From Pseudocitrobacter sp913778145 (GTDB taxonomy: Bacteria; Pseudomonadota; Gammaproteobacteria; Enterobacterales; Enterobacteriaceae): a stretch of DNA of 64,000 bases. The DNA lies in NCBI GenBank assembly GCA_035726825.1, contig JALNTX010000003.1, positions 1 through 64,000 on the forward strand, read 5' to 3'. The notes under the pieces are model-generated. The model saw only the letters and a program-made list of their open reading frames with translations, searched no databases and was not told the origin of the DNA. Positions 9,292 through 18,291 of the stretch are shown here, one piece after another (within the stretch, counting starts at the first letter, position 1; each line of letters opens with the position of its first letter). Both the position numbers and the translations under genes were made by a program.

Positions 9292-10413
9292 TTAGGCGCG
9301 ACTGTCGTTAGCCTGACGCAGCAATGTACGGCTTTCACTCTGGAAGCGCTGTGCGTAATCGCCAAACCAGTGCTCCACTTTGCGGAAGCTGTCGATGAAT
9401 GCCTGTTTATCGCCCTGCTCCAGCAGGCTGATGGCTTCGCCAAAACGCTGGTAGTAACGCTTAATCAGCGCCAGATTATTGCCGGAAGACATAATAATGT
9501 CGGCGTAAAGCTGCGGATCCTGAGCAAACAGTCGGCCAACCATCGCCAGCTCCAGGCGATAGATAGGCGAAGAGAGCGCCAGCAGCTGTTCCAGCTGAAC
9601 ATTTTCTTCCGCCAGATGCAGGCCATAAGCAAAGGTCGCGAAGTGGCGCAGCGCCTGAATAAAGGCCATGTTCTGGTCATGCTCGACGGCGCTGATGCGA
9701 TGCAGACGCGCGCCCCACACCTGAATTTGCTCAAGGAACCACTGGTACGCTTCCGGCTGACGCCCGTCGCAGTAAACCACAACCTGTTTCGCCAGGCTGC
9801 CGCTGTCCGGCCCGAACATCGGGTGTAAGCCTACGACCGGGCCAGGATGCGCTTCCAGCATCGCCTGTAACGGCCCGGCTTTAACCGACGCCAGGTCAAC
9901 CAGAATGCAGTCGGCAGGCAACGGTGGCAGCTTCGCGATGATCTGCTCAGTGACGTGAATCGGCACGCTGACAATCACCATGCCCGCATCGGCAACTATC
10001 TCCTGCGCGCGCGACCAGTCATCACGTTCGAGGATGCGTACCTGATAGCCTGACAGATTCAGCATTTTTTCAAACAGCCGCCCCATCTGCCCACCGCCGC
10101 CGACGATCACCACAGGGCGCAGCCCAGGATGCAGCGTTTTGAAGCCTTTATCGTTTTCGCTGGAGTACGACTCACGCATCACGCGACGCAGCACATCTTC
10201 AATCAAATCAGGCGGAACGCCAATCGACGCGGCCTCTTCCCGACGCGAGGCAAGCATCGTCGCTTCACGCTCGGGAACGTAGATCGGCAGGCCATATTTG
10301 CTTTTGACCTCGCCCACTTCAGCCACCAGTTCCAGACGGCGCGCCAGTAACCCCAGCAACGCCTTATCTACTTCATCAATTTGATCGCGCAGCGCGGTCA
10401 GTTCAGCAACCAT
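9292..10413 (-). CDS. tyrA: Bifunctional chorismate mutase / prephenate dehydrogenase (T-protein)
   Basis: Makes 4-hydroxyphenylpyruvate from chorismate through prephenate with NAD for tyrosine synthesis. The 373 residues equal E. coli TyrA. An AroQ mutase domain covers about 1-90. The dehydrogenase domain starts with a Rossmann motif, VVIVGGGGQMGRLF (about 100-113), and carries GLHPMFGPD with the catalytic His (about 197). It lies nine bases after aroF in one operon, expected to be repressed by TyrR with tyrosine. Confidence 0.98.
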   Translation of the reverse strand: MVAELTALRDQIDEVDKALLGLLARRLELVAEVGEVKSKYGLPIYVPEREATMLASRREEAASIGVPPDLIEDVLRRVMRESYSSENDKGFKTLHPGLRPVVIVGGGGQMGRLFEKMLNLSGYQVRILERDDWSRAQEIVADAGMVIVSVPIHVTEQIIAKLPPLPADCILVDLASVKAGPLQAMLEAHPGPVVGLHPMFGPDSGSLAKQVVVYCDGRQPEAYQWFLEQIQVWGARLHRISAVEHDQNMAFIQALRHFATFAYGLHLAEENVQLEQLLALSSPIYRLELAMVGRLFAQDPQLYADIIMSSGNNLALIKRYYQRFGEAISLLEQGDKQAFIDSFRKVEHWFGDYAQRFQSESRTLLRQANDSRA

Positions 10414-10422
10414 ACAATCCTC

Positions 10423-11493
10423 TTACGCCAGTCGTGCTGCCAGATGGCCACGTAAATCCTTGTCTAACTCACGCAGCAGCGCATCGGTGGTTTCCCAGCT
10501 GATGCAGGCATCAGTCACCGAAACGCCGTACTTCATATCGCAGCGCGGCTGTTCAGAAGACTGATTGCCTTCGTGAATGTTACTTTCAATCATCAGGCCG
10601 ATAATCGAACGATTGCCGTCTTTGATCTGAGCGACAACGGATTCCGCCACCGCAGGCTGACGGCGGTAGTCTTTATTGGAATTCCCATGGCTGCAATCTA
10701 CCATCAGCGACGGTTTCAGTCCCGCCTGTTCCATCTCTTTTTCACACTGGGCGACATCTTCCGGCCCGTAATTCGGTGATTTACCGCCGCGCAGAATTAC
10801 GTGACCATCCGGGTTACCCTGGGTTTGCAGTAAGCAAACCTGGCCGGCCTGGTTGATACCGACAAAACGGTGCGGCATGGCCGCCGCGCGCATGGCGTTG
10901 ATCGCGGTCGCCAGCGAGCCATCCGTGCCGTTTTTAAAGCCTACCGGCATAGAAAGACCCGAGGCCATTTCACGGTGAGTTTGTGATTCGGTAGTGCGCG
11001 CACCGATTGCCGACCAGCTAAACAGATCGCCCAGGTATTGCGGGCTGTTCGGATCCAGCGCTTCCGTTGCCAACGGCAGGCCCATATTAACCAGTTCCAC
11101 CAACAGACGACGCGCAATTTTCAGGCCGCCTTCCACGTCAAACGAGCCGTCCATGTGCGGGTCGTTGATCAGACCTTTCCAGCCAACGGTCGTACGTGGT
11201 TTTTCAAAATAGACGCGCATCACCAGGTAGAGGCTATCGCTGACCTCCTCGGCAAGGCTTTTAAATCGACGAGCATATTCGATGGCCGTTTCAGGACAGT
11301 GAATTGAGCACGGGCCACAAACTACCAGCAGACGAGGATCGCGCCCGGCGATAATGTCAGAGATGGTTTTGCGTGACTGCGCGATTTGCGCTTCCTGTTC
11401 AATGCTCAGCGGGAATTCCGCTTTCAGTTGTTCTGGGGTGATCAGAATTTGTTCATCGGTAATATGTACGTTATTCAGCGCGTCTTTTTGCAT
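10423..11493 (-). CDS. aroF: 3-deoxy-7-phosphoheptulonate synthase, Tyr-sensitive
   Basis: First enzyme of the shikimate pathway; condenses phosphoenolpyruvate and erythrose 4-phosphate into DAHP. The 356 residues match the E. coli Tyr-inhibited isozyme. Class I motifs are visible: VVCGPCSIH (metal Cys, about 59-62), the KPRTTVGWKG phosphate-binding loop, and VDCSHGNS near the C-terminus. It is the first gene of aroF-tyrA, with a promoter and TyrR boxes upstream. Assignment as the Tyr-sensitive form rests on linkage to tyrA and on sequence. Confidence 0.97.
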   Translation of the reverse strand: MQKDALNNVHITDEQILITPEQLKAEFPLSIEQEAQIAQSRKTISDIIAGRDPRLLVVCGPCSIHCPETAIEYARRFKSLAEEVSDSLYLVMRVYFEKPRTTVGWKGLINDPHMDGSFDVEGGLKIARRLLVELVNMGLPLATEALDPNSPQYLGDLFSWSAIGARTTESQTHREMASGLSMPVGFKNGTDGSLATAINAMRAAAMPHRFVGINQAGQVCLLQTQGNPDGHVILRGGKSPNYGPEDVAQCEKEMEQAGLKPSLMVDCSHGNSNKDYRRQPAVAESVVAQIKDGNRSIIGLMIESNIHEGNQSSEQPRCDMKYGVSVTDACISWETTDALLRELDKDLRGHLAARLA

Positions 11494-11549
11494 GGTGGCT
11501 TACCTGTATAGCTCGTTTGCGATAGTGGTTTCCTCGGTGAGGTGAAATA

Positions 11550-11577
11550 ACAATATCACAAAAAGTAAAGATTTCAA
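11550..11577 (-). promoter_or_regulatory. aroF promoter
   Basis: On the minus strand TTGAAA (11577-11572), a 16-base spacer and TATTGT (11555-11550). Placement and sequence resemble the E. coli aroF promoter, and TyrR boxes lie directly upstream. Confidence 0.75.
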
Positions 11578-11586
11578 TCCAAATTT

Positions 11587-11604
11587 CGTAAACATAACTT
11601 TACA
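11587..11604 (-). promoter_or_regulatory. TyrR box 1 (strong)
   Basis: TGTAAAGTTATGTTTACG on the minus strand fits the TyrR consensus TGTAAA-N6-TTTACA with one mismatch. It lies just upstream of the aroF -35 element, the expected place for tyrosine-dependent repression. Confidence 0.85.
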
Positions 11605-11639
11605 CTAGCCATTTTAATGCCTTAATCGCCGTCTAATTT

Positions 11640-11657
11640 CGTAAACATAAGGTTACA
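11640..11657 (-). promoter_or_regulatory. TyrR box 2
   Basis: TGTAACCTTATGTTTACG on the minus strand is a second TyrR-like palindrome, 53 bases from box 1. That is about five helical turns, which suits cooperative TyrR binding. E. coli aroF has three boxes; a third near the -35 was not convincing here. Confidence 0.75.
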
Positions 11658-11964
11658 CTTGATTCAATCCACAAAGACACGTCGAAGCGCATCACCCTCA
11701 CAGTAAGAGAACATCGGTTAACCCAGTTCGCCATAAATGAGAAATTCAGATAAAAAGAGTGCCTGTGAAATCAATAAACTAAGAGATACCCACACCTTTA
11801 ATATATTTATTTCTGAACCTGTGATCACCAGCAAATCATTTTAATGAGATTTAACTTAATTAATACGTAATCTATTTCATGACCTAATGACGGGTTGGGT
11901 GAAAAATGATAGTCTGCTCTAAGAAATTATGGACGCAGAAATCAAAGCTTTACGGCGGATTCCG
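11658..11964. other. AT-rich intergenic region before yfiR
   Basis: About 300 bases between the aroF control region and yfiR. I see no coding potential and no strong hairpin. The yfiR promoter should lie here, but no clear -35/-10 pair stands out; GATAGTCTGC near 11908 is a weak candidate. Confidence 0.5.
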
Positions 11965-12498
11965 ATGAGCAACCCGTTCTTAAAACTTTCATACCCGCTT
12001 GTGCTGGTACTGATATTTTTTACTCTTAGCAGACCTCTTCTTGCCGCTGTGCTAACTGATAGGGATAAATCGGTACGTTCAATGGTTTCCGGTATTATCA
12101 GCTACACCCGCTGGCCGCAGCCTGAACAGCCGCCAACGCTCTGCATTTTTAGCACCGCGCGTTATCGTGATGCGCTACGCGCAGCGGAGGGTCCGCCGGT
12201 GACTTACCATCCGGTTCTGGTTCATTCCCGCCGTGATGTTCTTAACGCTGGCTGTGCTGCAATCTATTTTGGCTCGGAATCACCTGAACAACAGGTGGAA
12301 TTAGAAAATATGCTAAACGCGAAGCCAACATTATTTATTTCAGAACAAAACGCCGAATGTCGTATTGGCAGTTCCTTCTGTCTGCTATTCAATACCGATA
12401 AAGTGACATTCGCTGTAAACCTCGATTCCCTTTCTCGTAGCGGTGTGAGGGTCAATCCGGATGTTTTGATGCTCGCACGGAATAAGAATCATGAATAA
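11965..12498 (+). CDS. yfiR: YfiR, periplasmic repressor of the YfiN diguanylate cyclase
   Basis: Small periplasmic protein that binds the periplasmic domain of YfiN/DgcN and keeps it off; redox or envelope stress relieves this in Pseudomonas and E. coli. A signal peptide is followed by the conserved VRSMVSGIISYTRWP. Four Cys residues (LCIF, AGCAA, AECR, SFCLL) match the two structural disulfides of the family. The chosen start, MSNPFLKLS, gives 177 residues; the frame is open 12 codons further upstream. It overlaps dgcN by eight bases. Confidence 0.9.
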   Translation: MSNPFLKLSYPLVLVLIFFTLSRPLLAAVLTDRDKSVRSMVSGIISYTRWPQPEQPPTLCIFSTARYRDALRAAEGPPVTYHPVLVHSRRDVLNAGCAAIYFGSESPEQQVELENMLNAKPTLFISEQNAECRIGSSFCLLFNTDKVTFAVNLDSLSRSGVRVNPDVLMLARNKNHE

Positions 12499-13711
12499 GG
12501 ACTATTCAACACCACCGCGCCCGACGTTTAAGCGCACGCTCCGGCGTATCAGCGTCACCAGCGTATTTATCACCATGACGCTGATTTGGCTGCTTTTGTG
12601 CGCCGCATCCATCGTAACGTTGAAACAGTATGCGCAGAAAAATCTCGAGTTAACCGCATCTACCATGAGCCACAGTCTGGAAGCGGCGCTGGTCTTTAAA
12701 GACAACACCGCCGCCAATGAAACGCTGGCCATGCTCGGTAAACAGGGGCATTTCGCGACCGCAGAAGTGGTCAGCACCGGTAATAAGCGTTTTGCGTACT
12801 GGCACTACAATGCGTACGGCGAGCGTGATGCGCTGAACAGATTGGTCAGCCAATGGTTGTTCCCTTTACCGGTCACGCAGCCTATTACTTATAACGGCCA
12901 GACGATTGGTGAACTGCGCATCACGGCCCGCGACAGTTTAATTAGCCATTTCATTTGGCTATCGCTTGGCGTTCTGACCGCCTGTATCGTCTTCGCATCA
13001 GCGGTCGCTCTACTCATTACACGCCATCTGCATGAAGGCGTCGTCACTGCTCTGCAAAGCATTACCGATGTGGTGCATGATGTGCGCACGAATCGTAATT
13101 TCTCTCGCCGCGTCAGTGCTGAACGCATTGATGAGTTTCACCGTTTCGCCCTTGATTTCAATAGCCTGCTCGACGAGATGGAAGAGTGGCAACTCAAGCT
13201 ACAGGCCAAAAATGCGCAGTTACTACGAACCGCACTGCACGATGCGCTCACCAGCCTGCCAAATCGCGCGGCGTTTCGTACTCGTATTGCCTCGCTGATG
13301 AACACCCCGCAGTTGAAAGCCAGCTCGGCGCTACTGTTCCTCGACGGCGATAACTTTAAACGCATCAATGATACCTGGGGCCACGCTGCGGGTGATTGCG
13401 TATTAATTGACGCGGCGAAGCGGTTGATGGATTTCAGCGGGAATCGCCATGCGGCGTACCGTTTGGGCGGCGATGAATTTGCAGTCATTTTGTCTGACGT
13501 GAACAGCGAACATGAAGTACAGCGGATCTGCGCGGCATTGTCGCAGCAGTTTATCCGCCCCTTTGACCTACGCAATGGGCATTATGTGCCGCTGTCGCTG
13601 AGCGTCGGCTACGCCTTAACGTGGGAACATAATTCTGTCGAAGATTTACAGGAACTTGCCGATAAGAACATGTATGTCATGAAAAATCAGCGTTCCAAAA
13701 ACTCATTATGA
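12491..13711 (+). CDS. dgcN: Membrane diguanylate cyclase YfiN/DgcN
   Basis: Makes c-di-GMP from GTP at the inner membrane and, in E. coli, also halts division under envelope stress. The 406 residues contain TM1 (about 24-45), a periplasmic CHASE8-type domain (about 46-150), TM2 (about 152-176), HAMP (about 177-235) and a cyclase domain with an intact GGDEF at 326-330. No RxxD inhibitory site is seen five residues before GGDEF, so product inhibition may be weak. Overlaps with yfiR and a short gap to yfiB define the yfiRNB operon. Confidence 0.95.
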   Translation: MNKDYSTPPRPTFKRTLRRISVTSVFITMTLIWLLLCAASIVTLKQYAQKNLELTASTMSHSLEAALVFKDNTAANETLAMLGKQGHFATAEVVSTGNKRFAYWHYNAYGERDALNRLVSQWLFPLPVTQPITYNGQTIGELRITARDSLISHFIWLSLGVLTACIVFASAVALLITRHLHEGVVTALQSITDVVHDVRTNRNFSRRVSAERIDEFHRFALDFNSLLDEMEEWQLKLQAKNAQLLRTALHDALTSLPNRAAFRTRIASLMNTPQLKASSALLFLDGDNFKRINDTWGHAAGDCVLIDAAKRLMDFSGNRHAAYRLGGDEFAVILSDVNSEHEVQRICAALSQQFIRPFDLRNGHYVPLSLSVGYALTWEHNSVEDLQELADKNMYVMKNQRSKNSL

Positions 13712-13727
13712 GAAGCAAGGAAAGAGA

Positions 13728-14210
13728 ATGTTAAAGCATTACATCGCCGCCGTGTTGCTATCGACCACTTTGCTGGCTGGCTGCCAGGCACCGCAGGGGA
13801 AATTTACCCCGGAGCAAGTCGCCGCCATGAAATCATACGGTTTCAGCGAAACCAATGGCGACTGGTCACTCGGCCTCTCTGATACTATTCTGTTCGACAA
13901 AAATGATTTCCGCCTGCGTGCCGATAGCCAGCAGCAAATTCACACCATGGCCGCGCGCCTGGCATCAACCGGGATCACGCATTTGCGTATGGACGGACAC
14001 ACGGATAACTACGGGGAAGCGAGTTACAATGAAACCCTCTCCCTGAAACGCGCCAACGCCGTCGCCGATAGCTGGGCCGAAGGCGCACATATTCCACGCA
14101 GCAACCTGACCACTCAGGGTCTGGGGCAGAAATATCCGGTTGCCAGCAATAAAACCTCGCAAGGACGCGCCGAAAACCGCCGCGTCGCGGTGGTAATCAG
14201 CGCCCCTTAA
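13728..14210 (+). CDS. yfiB: YfiB, OmpA-like outer-membrane lipoprotein
   Basis: The third part of the YfiBNR signalling system. In Pseudomonas the homologue sequesters YfiR and so activates the cyclase. The lipobox LAGC puts lipidation at Cys19. The OmpA-like peptidoglycan-binding domain (about 50-160) shows DGHTDNYG, NETLSLKRANAVAD and SQGRAENRRV. It is 160 residues, as in E. coli, and lies 16 bases after dgcN. Confidence 0.94.
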   Translation: MLKHYIAAVLLSTTLLAGCQAPQGKFTPEQVAAMKSYGFSETNGDWSLGLSDTILFDKNDFRLRADSQQQIHTMAARLASTGITHLRMDGHTDNYGEASYNETLSLKRANAVADSWAEGAHIPRSNLTTQGLGQKYPVASNKTSQGRAENRRVAVVISAP

Positions 14211-14213
14211 GGC

Positions 14214-15584
14214 TTATTGTACTGGCTGCGTTTGCGTCGCTCCCTGATGACTCCGCCAGCGCAGCCAGTCAATGACCACAAACAGCAACAGACTAACGCC
14301 CATCACCGGCAACGCCAGCCCCAGTAAGACAGCAATTCCGAGCGTCACAAGGCGCCCAGCCCACGATAGCGCCAGCCAGCTCTGAAACAAGGTCTGAAGC
14401 GGATCCGCTGCCGCCTGCGCCGGGCGCTTGATCCACCACAGTCGATAACCCATCACGATCGCCACGCACAGCGCCAGCCCGAAAGCAATCAGCAGCAGTT
14501 GGTTAGGCAAACCAAATAAAATCCCCATATGGAAATCGACGCCCCAGCGGGTTAGCTTCGCCATTAGCGGGAAATCAGCAAAACGCGTGCGGTCGAGGAT
14601 AGCAAGCGATGCGCCATCTACCGCAACGGCATCCACCTGCGTCGGCCAGCGACGATCGATTTCCGTTACCGTCCAGGCGCGATCCTCACTGCGCGGCGGA
14701 CGAATCTCCAGCAGCGAGGCATTAATACCCGCTCGCTGTGCCGCAGTGAGTACAGCATCAAATTTTTCTCCGGTGATAACCGGCGGCGACATGCCAGGCA
14801 TGGCCGCCATATGACCTTTATGCTCCGCATGCGGGTCCATCATTTCCATGGTGCCTTGCAGCTGCGTATTCACCTGCGGCGTCATCCAGCCGAATGCCGC
14901 ACGCATTTTATCGACGTTGCCGCCCGCCCATTGCGACCAGGTCAGCCCGGTTGCGGAAAAGAGCAGCATCCCCGCCAGCAGTAGCCAGCCAAGCGTGACG
15001 TGGACACGGCGCGTGTTCTGGAAGCGGTTTTTAATACGGCGTTTGGGTCGGGTAACGGCCCACAGCACAATACCGCCCAGCGCCGCCACCCACATCCACG
15101 AAGCTGCCAGTTCGCTGTAGAGCCGCCCCACATCGCCCAACAGCAGCGAGCGATGGGCGTAATCAATCCACTGACGCAGCGGCAATATGCCGCTGGTTCC
15201 GTAAACGGTCATATCGCCCGTGACTGCCAGTGTTACCGGATCGATAAAAATCGCCCGGTTTTCAGACTCGCCAAGCGAAGGGTCGGCGAACATCACGCGG
15301 GTGGTTTCCCCGGCAGTCAACGCCGGGCGAACCGCATGCAGGCGAAGTTCCCCACCGGAAACCTGCTGCGCAACCGCAATTTGATCGGCAAGCGGATGGC
15401 GCTCGGCGCTCATCGTGCCGTGCAGCGCGTGCTGGTAGAGCCTGTTTTCCAGCTGTGGCGTGGCGACATACAGCGTGCCGGTTAACGCCGCCACGAAGAT
15501 AAACGGCCCAACAAACAGACCAATGAAAAAATGCAGGCGACGAAGCAGGTGTACCCATGCCGCCCGTGAGGTGCAGGTTGTCAT
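14214..15584 (-). CDS. PepSY-associated transmembrane protein
   Basis: The 456-residue integral membrane protein belongs to the PepSY-TM family. Helices lie at about 18-40, 160-178, 198-217, 362-385 and 410-440. The family often neighbours siderophore or metal uptake genes, and some members act as ferric-siderophore or metal reductases. A Met/His-rich periplasmic stretch, about 246-268 (MMDPHAEHKGHMAAMPGM), suggests copper or another soft metal. It converges on yfiB with three bases between stops. With the downstream-facing DUF2946 gene it forms an insertion absent from E. coli K-12. Confidence 0.85.
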   Translation of the reverse strand: MTTCTSRAAWVHLLRRLHFFIGLFVGPFIFVAALTGTLYVATPQLENRLYQHALHGTMSAERHPLADQIAVAQQVSGGELRLHAVRPALTAGETTRVMFADPSLGESENRAIFIDPVTLAVTGDMTVYGTSGILPLRQWIDYAHRSLLLGDVGRLYSELAASWMWVAALGGIVLWAVTRPKRRIKNRFQNTRRVHVTLGWLLLAGMLLFSATGLTWSQWAGGNVDKMRAAFGWMTPQVNTQLQGTMEMMDPHAEHKGHMAAMPGMSPPVITGEKFDAVLTAAQRAGINASLLEIRPPRSEDRAWTVTEIDRRWPTQVDAVAVDGASLAILDRTRFADFPLMAKLTRWGVDFHMGILFGLPNQLLLIAFGLALCVAIVMGYRLWWIKRPAQAAADPLQTLFQSWLALSWAGRLVTLGIAVLLGLALPVMGVSLLLFVVIDWLRWRSHQGATQTQPVQ

Positions 15585-15640
15585 ACTTTTCCTTAATGCA
15601 GACGAAAAGAGTCGTGGCGCATGACGCCATTTATTATGTT

Positions 15641-16039
15641 TTAACGAGGAAAAGCAGACACACGCGGCGGCGCGCGCGTATCAGGAAAGAGCCAGGGGAA
15701 ATAGTGCCAGTGTTTAATCGCAGGCGGCGCCAGCCTGACACGGCAGCGCAGCAGCAGGCCGCACAGCAAGATGACCAGCGCCAGAATCAGCCCTGGTACA
15801 TGTGCCAGTAAAACACAGTAACCGCAGGCTTCAGCGTGGTCGACCGGCATACTCGGTGAAGAGGAGTGATGCTCTGCATCCATACTCATTGCATGATGCA
15901 TACCGGGCATTGCGCTCATCGGATCTTTTTGCAGCGACACGGAGACAAGCGGAGCCACGATAATCAGCGCGATAGCAAACAGCGCGAACCAGGCCGCGTG
16001 CCGTTTTAGCGCTACACCATGAAACCGATTGCTGCTCAC
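15641..16039 (-). CDS. DUF2946 family small membrane protein, His/Met rich
   Basis: The 132-residue protein has an N-terminal signal-like helix (about 16-35), a periplasmic stretch rich in Met and His (SAMPGMHHAMSMDAEHHSSS), a CGYC motif, and a second helix (about 91-112). These are traits of the DUF2946 family, often found with copper genes. It lies 56 bases upstream of the PepSY protein on the same strand, and the shared MPGM/His motifs suggest joint handling of a metal. The function is inferred only. Confidence 0.75.
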   Translation of the reverse strand: MSSNRFHGVALKRHAAWFALFAIALIIVAPLVSVSLQKDPMSAMPGMHHAMSMDAEHHSSSPSMPVDHAEACGYCVLLAHVPGLILALVILLCGLLLRCRVRLAPPAIKHWHYFPWLFPDTRAPPRVSAFPR

Positions 16040-16112
16040 AATACCCTCCGATAAGGAGCGGATATTGTAAATGAATTATCTCAAAACAGTTAACACGGAG
16101 TGCCTAAGGCAA

Positions 16113-16144
16113 TAAAAAAGGGCCAGCCTTTCGGCCAGCCCTTT
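16113..16144 (-). terminator. rplS operon terminator
   Basis: AAAGGGCTGGCC-GAAA-GGCTGGCCCTTT stem with T6 on the minus strand, about 27 bases past rplS. The GAAA tetraloop and GC-rich stem make this a strong terminator. Confidence 0.93.
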
Positions 16145-16170
16145 CTAACAGGATGTCGCTTACGCGAATC

Positions 16171-16518
16171 TTAGTTAAGACGCTCTTTGATACGAGCAGA
16201 CTTACCAGTACGTTCACGCAGGTAGTACAGTTTAGCTTTACGCACAGCACCACGACGTTTAACAGCAATGCTGTCAACAACCGGAGAGTGAGTCTGGAAG
16301 ACACGCTCAACGCCTTCGCCGTTGGAAATTTTACGAACAGTGAATGCAGAGTGCAGACCGCGGTTACGAATAGCGATAACCACGCCCTCGAATGCCTGCA
16401 GACGTTTTTTGGAACCTTCAACAACCCATACTTTCACTTCCACGGTATCACCCGGACGGAAGGAAGGTACGTCCTGCTTCATCTGTTCTTGTTCAAGTTG
16501 CTTAATAATGTTGCTCAT
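16171..16518 (-). CDS. rplS: 50S ribosomal protein L19
   Basis: L19 sits at the subunit interface and forms a bridge with the 30S subunit. The 115 residues are nearly identical to the E. coli protein (MSNIIKQLEQEQMKQDVPSFRPGD at the start, RTGKSARIKERLN at the end). It is the last gene of the rpsP-rimM-trmD-rplS operon, 45 bases after trmD and ending at a strong terminator. Confidence 0.98.
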   Translation of the reverse strand: MSNIIKQLEQEQMKQDVPSFRPGDTVEVKVWVVEGSKKRLQAFEGVVIAIRNRGLHSAFTVRKISNGEGVERVFQTHSPVVDSIAVKRRGAVRKAKLYYLRERTGKSARIKERLN

Positions 16519-16563
16519 AATTTAATCTCTTATCCTGGGTAAACTGATATATCGGGCGCGTAT

Positions 16564-17331
16564 TTACGCTTGCCCATCATGTTTATGTTGCTGTTGTGCG
16601 TGCTCCTTTTGGAACTCCGCCAGCAACCTTGCTTGCTCTTCAGTCAGAGCCAGGTTTTCCAGAAGTTCAGGTCTTCTAAGCCAGGAGCGGCCCAGCGACT
16701 GTTTCAAACGCCAGCGACGTATCTCGGCATGGTTCCCCGACAGTAATACTGGCGGTACTTCCATTCCTTCTAACACTTCAGGACGCGTGTAGTGGGGGCA
16801 ATCCAGCAACCCGTCAGCAAAGGAATCTTCCGTTGCCGATGCTTCGTGACCCAGTACACCCGGAATAAACCGGGAAACGGAGTCAATCAGCGTCATTGCC
16901 GGTAACTCACCACCGCTGAGAACGTAATCGCCGATTGACCATTCTTCATCAATTTCGGTCTGAATCACGCGCTCATCAATACCTTCGTAGCGACCACACA
17001 CCAGAATCAGTTTCTGATTCGTTGCCAGTTCGCTGACGCCTGCTTGATCAAGCTTGCGTCCCTGAGGTGACAGATAAATCACCTTTGCGCCTTCACCTGC
17101 CGCGGCTTTTGCTGCATTGATGGCATCCCGTAAGGGTTGCACCATCATTAACATCCCCGGTCCGCCGCCGTAAGGACGATCGTCCACGGTACGGTGCCGG
17201 TCATGCGTGAAATCACGAGGACTCCAGCTCTGGATGCTCAGCAGGCCATTTTTTACTGCCCGGCCAGTTACCCCGTAATCGGTAATTGCGCGGAACATTT
17301 CAGGAAACAGGCTAATTATGCCAATCCACAT
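16564..17331 (-). CDS. trmD: tRNA (guanine-37-N1)-methyltransferase
   Basis: Methylates G37 next to the anticodon with S-adenosylmethionine, preventing +1 frameshifting. The 255 residues match E. coli. The trefoil-knot SPOUT motifs are visible as LVCGRYEGIDER, WSIGDYVLSGGELPA and DSFADGLLDCPHYTRPE (catalytic Asp). The C-terminal tail is His/Gln rich. The enzyme is a homodimer. It lies 30 bases after rimM in the ribosome-maturation operon. Confidence 0.98.
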   Translation of the reverse strand: MWIGIISLFPEMFRAITDYGVTGRAVKNGLLSIQSWSPRDFTHDRHRTVDDRPYGGGPGMLMMVQPLRDAINAAKAAAGEGAKVIYLSPQGRKLDQAGVSELATNQKLILVCGRYEGIDERVIQTEIDEEWSIGDYVLSGGELPAMTLIDSVSRFIPGVLGHEASATEDSFADGLLDCPHYTRPEVLEGMEVPPVLLSGNHAEIRRWRLKQSLGRSWLRRPELLENLALTEEQARLLAEFQKEHAQQQHKHDGQA

Positions 17332-17361
17332 AGCGCCGTCTTTTACCGTTTATCCGGTGGT

Positions 17362-17910
17362 TTAAAAACCAGGATCCCAATCTACTTCGATTGAACGAGT
17401 AGCGAGATCGACTTTCTTGATAACCTGCCCATCGAGGAACGGAACCAACCGCTCCTTGATACCAAACGCATCTTTCAGGTTTGCCTTGATGACGAGAACG
17501 TCATTCGAACCGGTTTCCATCATATCGATGACTTTACCGAGATCGTAACCTTCGGTTGTGACTACCTGGCAGCCCATCAGGTCTTTCCAGTAGTAATCAC
17601 CCTCTTCCAGTTTTGGCAACTGCGATGAATCGACGATAATTTCGCAATTAGTCAGCAGATTCGCAGTATCACGATCATCAACGCCTTTCAGCTTAATGAT
17701 GATGTCCTGATTGTGGTGGCGCCAGCTTTCCAGCTCAACAACCTGCCACTGACCCGCCTTCTGGATTAACCAGGGCTGATAGTCAAAAATGCTTTCGGCG
17801 TCTTCGGTGGAGGAAAACACTCTGAGCCAACCACGGATACCGTAGGAAGAACCCATTTTGCCCAATACGATGGGATCAACAGGTGCCTGTGCGGTGAGTT
17901 GCTTGCTCAT
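17362..17910 (-). CDS. rimM: Ribosome maturation factor RimM
   Basis: Helps assemble the 30S head by binding S19. The 182 residues are close to E. coli RimM, with the N-terminal barrel domain and the C-terminal PRC barrel (YYWKDLMGCQVV to the end, VDWDPGF). The start was set at MSKQLTAQ by homology. Two ATG codons lie directly before it, one immediately adjacent, so the true start could be 1-3 codons earlier. It follows rpsP by 18 bases. Confidence 0.96.
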   Translation of the reverse strand: MSKQLTAQAPVDPIVLGKMGSSYGIRGWLRVFSSTEDAESIFDYQPWLIQKAGQWQVVELESWRHHNQDIIIKLKGVDDRDTANLLTNCEIIVDSSQLPKLEEGDYYWKDLMGCQVVTTEGYDLGKVIDMMETGSNDVLVIKANLKDAFGIKERLVPFLDGQVIKKVDLATRSIEVDWDPGF

Positions 17911-17928
17911 CATGACCACCGTGACAGA

Positions 17929-18177
17929 TTAAGCTGCTTTTTTAGCTTCTTTGATCAGCGCAGATACGCGATCAGAGATAGTTGCGCCCTGGCCAACCCA
18001 GTGTGCGATGCGATCCAGATCCAGGCGAGTGCCTTCTTCTTTTTCGCTAGCGATCGGGTTGAAGAAACCAACGCGCTCAATGAAGCGACCGTTACGTGCA
18101 TTACGGCTGTCAGTTACAACAACCTGGTAGAACGGACGCTTTTTAGCGCCGTGACGAGCTAAACGAATAGTTACCAT
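17929..18177 (-). CDS. rpsP: 30S ribosomal protein S16
   Basis: Small-subunit protein S16, needed for 30S assembly. The 82 residues begin MVTIRLARHGAKKRPFYQVV, as in E. coli, and AAGAGG precedes the ATG. The reading frame stays open 20 codons upstream through a leader hairpin, but that part is not protein-like. First gene of rpsP-rimM-trmD-rplS. Confidence 0.98.
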   Translation of the reverse strand: MVTIRLARHGAKKRPFYQVVVTDSRNARNGRFIERVGFFNPIASEKEEGTRLDLDRIAHWVGQGATISDRVSALIKEAKKAA

Positions 18178-18203
18178 AACATCCTCTTGTGTGAATAGAA
18201 CAA

Positions 18204-18231
18204 CCGGGCCCCATCGAGGGAAGGGGCCCGG
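18204..18231 (-). promoter_or_regulatory. GC-rich hairpin in the rpsP leader
   Basis: CCGGGCCCC-TTCCCTCGAT-GGGGCCCGG forms a nine-pair stem about 27 bases before the rpsP start, followed by TTGTTCTATT. It could be an attenuator or leaky terminator that sets operon expression; the T-run is interrupted, so full termination is doubtful. No protein-binding role can be read from sequence. Confidence 0.6.
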
Positions 18232-18291
18232 TGTCATATTAAAAGCCCGAAAATTTTACTCATTTTTGGGCAAAAATCAATTCAAAACTAC

